Assembly: GCA_023252335.1 (NCBI GenBank)
Contig: JAJPEA010000090.1
Coordinates: 1 to 6,909, forward strand
Origin: Nitrosotalea sp.
GTDB lineage: Archaea; Thermoproteota; Nitrososphaeria; Nitrososphaerales; Nitrosopumilaceae
DNA: 6,909 bases
Reading direction: 5' to 3'
In this document: piece after piece, positions 4,841 through 6,909 of the stretch
Position numbering within the stretch: position 1 is the stretch's first letter
Layout of the letters: every line of letters begins with the position of its first letter
Made by a program: the position numbers and the translations under genes
Notes under the pieces: model-generated
Seen by the model: only the letters and a program-made list of their open reading frames with translations
Told to the model about the DNA's origin: nothing
The model's database searches: none

Positions 4841-6904
4841 TTATCCAGATGCGTTTAGTTCTATTGCTGCGTCATCCCAAAGATCAGCACTATTTGCAGT
4901 CCAACTACATGTTGTTGCCCCAGGGGATTGTACCATTGTTGAACTTGACGCACCAGTGATTGCACTTGGCATGTTAGTGTCCCACTGTTGTGTGCATGTT
5001 GGAGAGCCAAGTGTAGACCCACCATAGATTGATGCCAAGTCTAAAACCCAGTCATTTGCATATTTTGTTGTAATGGAAATGTTGGGGCTGCTTGCAGATG
5101 TATTGTGCTTTATGACATGAGTTGGTATTGGATCTGTTTGATTTACACCTGAGAAAGAATATGCTCCTACTACTGCTGGGGTGGGTCCTGCTGTTGTAAC
5201 AACAACATTTCCAGTTCCGCTTGGGTTTTTGAGATACCAAAATTCAGCGTCGTTGTTGTAAAACGATGATGCTATGTTTGTTAGTGCTACTCCGCCAAAT
5301 GTGACAGATACCACATTGTTGTTGTTTGCGCTTATTCCAACTACGAGCAAGCCGTTACTGCCTGTACCTGCATTAAAGTTTGCAAGTGTTATTGTGTTTG
5401 ATGCTGTGCCAGATGTTGACTGGACACCGTTTAGGACGATGCCACTTGAGATGCCATTAGTAGTGGCAGTTGCAGTGTTTGATGGTGAACTGGTACCAAT
5501 TGCATTTATTGCAGATACACGATAAGTGTAAGAAGTATTTGGAGATAATCCAGTGTCAGAGTATGTTGTGGAAGTAGAGCCAGTACTGGACACTATGGTA
5601 CTCCATGTAGAACCGTCAGGTGAGCGCTCTATCTGGTATCCAGTAATTGCAGAACCGCCATTATCTGATGGTGCAGTCCAGGACAGGTTGATTTGTGAAT
5701 CTGATGTTGCACTAGCAGAAAGACTGGTGGGAGGTTGCGGTGCAGTTGCTACATTACTGTTGGTAGTGGCAGATGCAGTGTTTGACGGAGAGCTAGTACC
5801 GATACTGTTGATTGCAGATACTCTGTACGTATAGGTCGCACTAGGAGCAAGTCCAGTATCAGAATATGTCGTGGAAGTGGAACCTGTGTTGGATGCAATG
5901 GTACTCCATGTTGTACCACTGTCAGTTGAGCGTTCAATCATGTATCCTGTAATGGCAGAGCCGCCATTGTCACTTGGTGCACTCCAGGACAGGTTGATTT
6001 GTGAAGTAGATGCTGCACTAGCAGCAAGTCCGGTTGGTGGTTGTGGCACAGTTGCAGCTCCTCCTGAAATTACAGAATATGCATCACCACCATAGATACT
6101 CTCAGGGCTTGATGCAATGACATTGCCACTTGAATCACTTACCTGAATTGTTGCATTAAGTGGGAAATCGTACTTTCCAATGTCAAGTGTTGCAGTACCA
6201 GTTGTTACAGCAGAGCTTTTCAGAACAGCACCTGTAGAATCAATCAAAGATACTGTTGCAGCGTTTGTTGGATTGTTTGTAACTTTGATCTTTTCACTAG
6301 ATGTAACGTAATAATCCTTGAAGACACCATGTCGCATGTAATTATAGTACGAGTTCATCGTCTGCAGATAGTAATCAAATGGTGCGGGCATTCCAAGTGA
6401 GAGTGTGTTGCTTGAATACACCAAGACTCCATCCATGTAAAGTTCCAGATAGTTTGAACCATTTGTAATTACAGTGCATTCCCTTGTGAGTGGCTGGTTT
6501 GGACTGGTATCTACCCATAATGTGTCAAAGTTATAGGCCTCTACTGTATCCCCATAGCCATGAACAAGTGTCCAGTAGACTCCATCAGAGTTTTTTATTG
6601 CAGCACAGTCAAGATAGTTTACCACGCCACTTGTTGTCATGATTTCTAGCTGGCTTTGAAAGTCATTGTGTAATACGGACTGGCTTGTTGTAGTAACTGT
6701 GACATGGACTAGTCGTGCAGTTGTATCAGGCGAGACAGCATAGTATCCAGAATAGCTCCCGTCACCGAATTGTGTCGGGTCAGGTCCTGGCTCTCCAATG
6801 TGTAATCCTTGTGAATCCTTGTAAACGTTATATGCCGTGTTTTTTTCAGATACCGCAGTTCCGTAATAATTCCAGTATCTAGTGTCTGACAAGACTTGTT
6901 GCAT
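4841..6904 (-). CDS. Large extracellular LamG-like/FN3 protein, N-terminus beyond window
   Basis: At least 687 residues, counted from the ATG at 6902-6904. The frame remains open to the right edge, and there is no signal peptide, so the true start is outside and this is the C-terminal part. Residues about 50-200 read as a concanavalin A/LamG-like sandwich (NYLELYMDGVLVYSS at 151-165 is the typical ligand-side strand pair; GVFKDYYVTS closes it). Residues 205-280 form a small Ig-like sandwich (VSLIDSTGAVL, ATIQVSDSSGNVI). Two FN3 domains follow (287-381 and 389-482), each opening PQPPT and carrying SQINLSW, SDNGGSAITGY and YTYRVSAIN. The last 200 residues (488-687) form a beta-rich secreted domain (VSVTFGGVALTNIAS, EFWYLKNPSGTGNVVVT, WVLDLASIYGG) seen in many surface proteins. 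The protein is rich in Ser, Thr, Asn and Gly, with no C-terminal membrane anchor, ending soon after WDDAAIELNASG. The likely role is carbohydrate or surface binding; no catalytic site is seen. Confidence 0.9.
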   Translation of the reverse strand: MQQVLSDTRYWNYYGTAVSEKNTAYNVYKDSQGLHIGEPGPDPTQFGDGSYSGYYAVSPDTTARLVHVTVTTTSQSVLHNDFQSQLEIMTTSGVVNYLDCAAIKNSDGVYWTLVHGYGDTVEAYNFDTLWVDTSPNQPLTRECTVITNGSNYLELYMDGVLVYSSNTLSLGMPAPFDYYLQTMNSYYNYMRHGVFKDYYVTSSEKIKVTNNPTNAATVSLIDSTGAVLKSSAVTTGTATLDIGKYDFPLNATIQVSDSSGNVIASSPESIYGGDAYSVISGGAATVPQPPTGLAASAASTSQINLSWSAPSDNGGSAITGYMIERSTDSGTTWSTIASNTGSTSTTYSDTGLAPSATYTYRVSAINSIGTSSPSNTASATTNSNVATAPQPPTSLSASATSDSQINLSWTAPSDNGGSAITGYQIERSPDGSTWSTIVSSTGSTSTTYSDTGLSPNTSYTYRVSAINAIGTSSPSNTATATTNGISSGIVLNGVQSTSGTASNTITLANFNAGTGSNGLLVVGISANNNNVVSVTFGGVALTNIASSFYNNDAEFWYLKNPSGTGNVVVTTAGPTPAVVGAYSFSGVNQTDPIPTHVIKHNTSASSPNISITTKYANDWVLDLASIYGGSTLGSPTCTQQWDTNMPSAITGASSSTMVQSPGATTCSWTANSADLWDDAAIELNASG
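5459..6046 (-). repeat. Tandem duplication of an FN3-coding unit
   Basis: Two FN3-coding units occupy 5762-6046 (first in the protein) and 5459-5740 (second), offset by 306 bases at their starts (102 codons). They share an identical 23-base run at 5677-5699 and 5983-6005 and many near-identical blocks, for example tggtactccatg and gttgatttgtga. At protein level both carry the same GSTSTTYSDTGL and IGTSSPSNTA strings. The first unit has one extra codon (STDSGTTWS against SPDGSTWS). This indicates an internal duplication that has since diverged, or homogenisation between copies. Confidence 0.85.
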
Positions 6905-6909
6905 TGTCT

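Noticed and set aside
4753..4959. Plus-strand 68-codon frame entering the FN3 gene from the gap
   Set aside because: More than half is antisense to the FN3 gene, with no recognisable motif and no promoter or ribosome site of its own.
5274..6095. Three plus-strand frames opposite the FN3 domains, similar to each other
   Set aside because: Their similarity comes from the tandem FN3 duplication on the other strand, not from independent genes.

Overview
The window most likely comes from an ammonia-oxidising archaeon or relative (Nitrososphaerota, formerly Thaumarchaeota). This is inferred from AT-rich intergenic DNA with T-rich, TATA-like elements just upstream of genes, weak or absent ribosome binding sites, a small protein of the DUF6659 type that I know mainly from this phylum, and large secreted beta-rich proteins with fibronectin type III domains of a kind common there. 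No rRNA, tRNA or other lineage marker is present, so the assignment is moderate.

Layout, left to right. (1) 8-346, +: a small conserved-looking hypothetical protein, possibly continuing off the left edge, followed by a good hairpin terminator (365-396). (2) 347-621: AT-rich intergenic DNA with the terminator, a faint minus-strand coding-like remnant and a possible promoter. (3) 622-2358, +: a 578-residue secreted protein with a signal peptide, a pectin-lyase-like beta-helix and a tail that looks like a viral tail-spike or adhesin stalk and head. (4) 2481-3761, +: an 11-helix NRAMP-superfamily divalent metal transporter whose metal-binding motifs are non-canonical (DPSG and TISPY instead of DPGN and VMPH), resembling the NRAMP-related magnesium transporter side of the family. 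(5) 3941-4333, +: a DUF6659-like small alpha/beta protein. (6) 4334-4840: 507 bases without a clear gene, holding a coding-like small frame without a normal start (4424-4528), a striking 69-base multi-segment foldback (4570-4638) and AT-rich DNA. (7) 4841-6904 and onward, -: the C-terminal 687 residues of a large extracellular protein (LamG-like domain, two tandem FN3 domains, C-terminal beta-sandwich), cut by the right edge.

The genes do not form an obvious operon. Gaps of 122-275 bases, hairpins after three of the genes and convergent orientation at the right suggest separate transcription. Two of the five proteins are predicted or likely cell-surface proteins, so the region reads as an accessory surface-function neighbourhood with a metal transporter between. 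The sampled base composition of the tail-spike-like gene is clearly richer in G+C than the transporter, which hints at different histories. I see no CRISPR array, insertion sequence, transposase, integrase or toxin-antitoxin pair.
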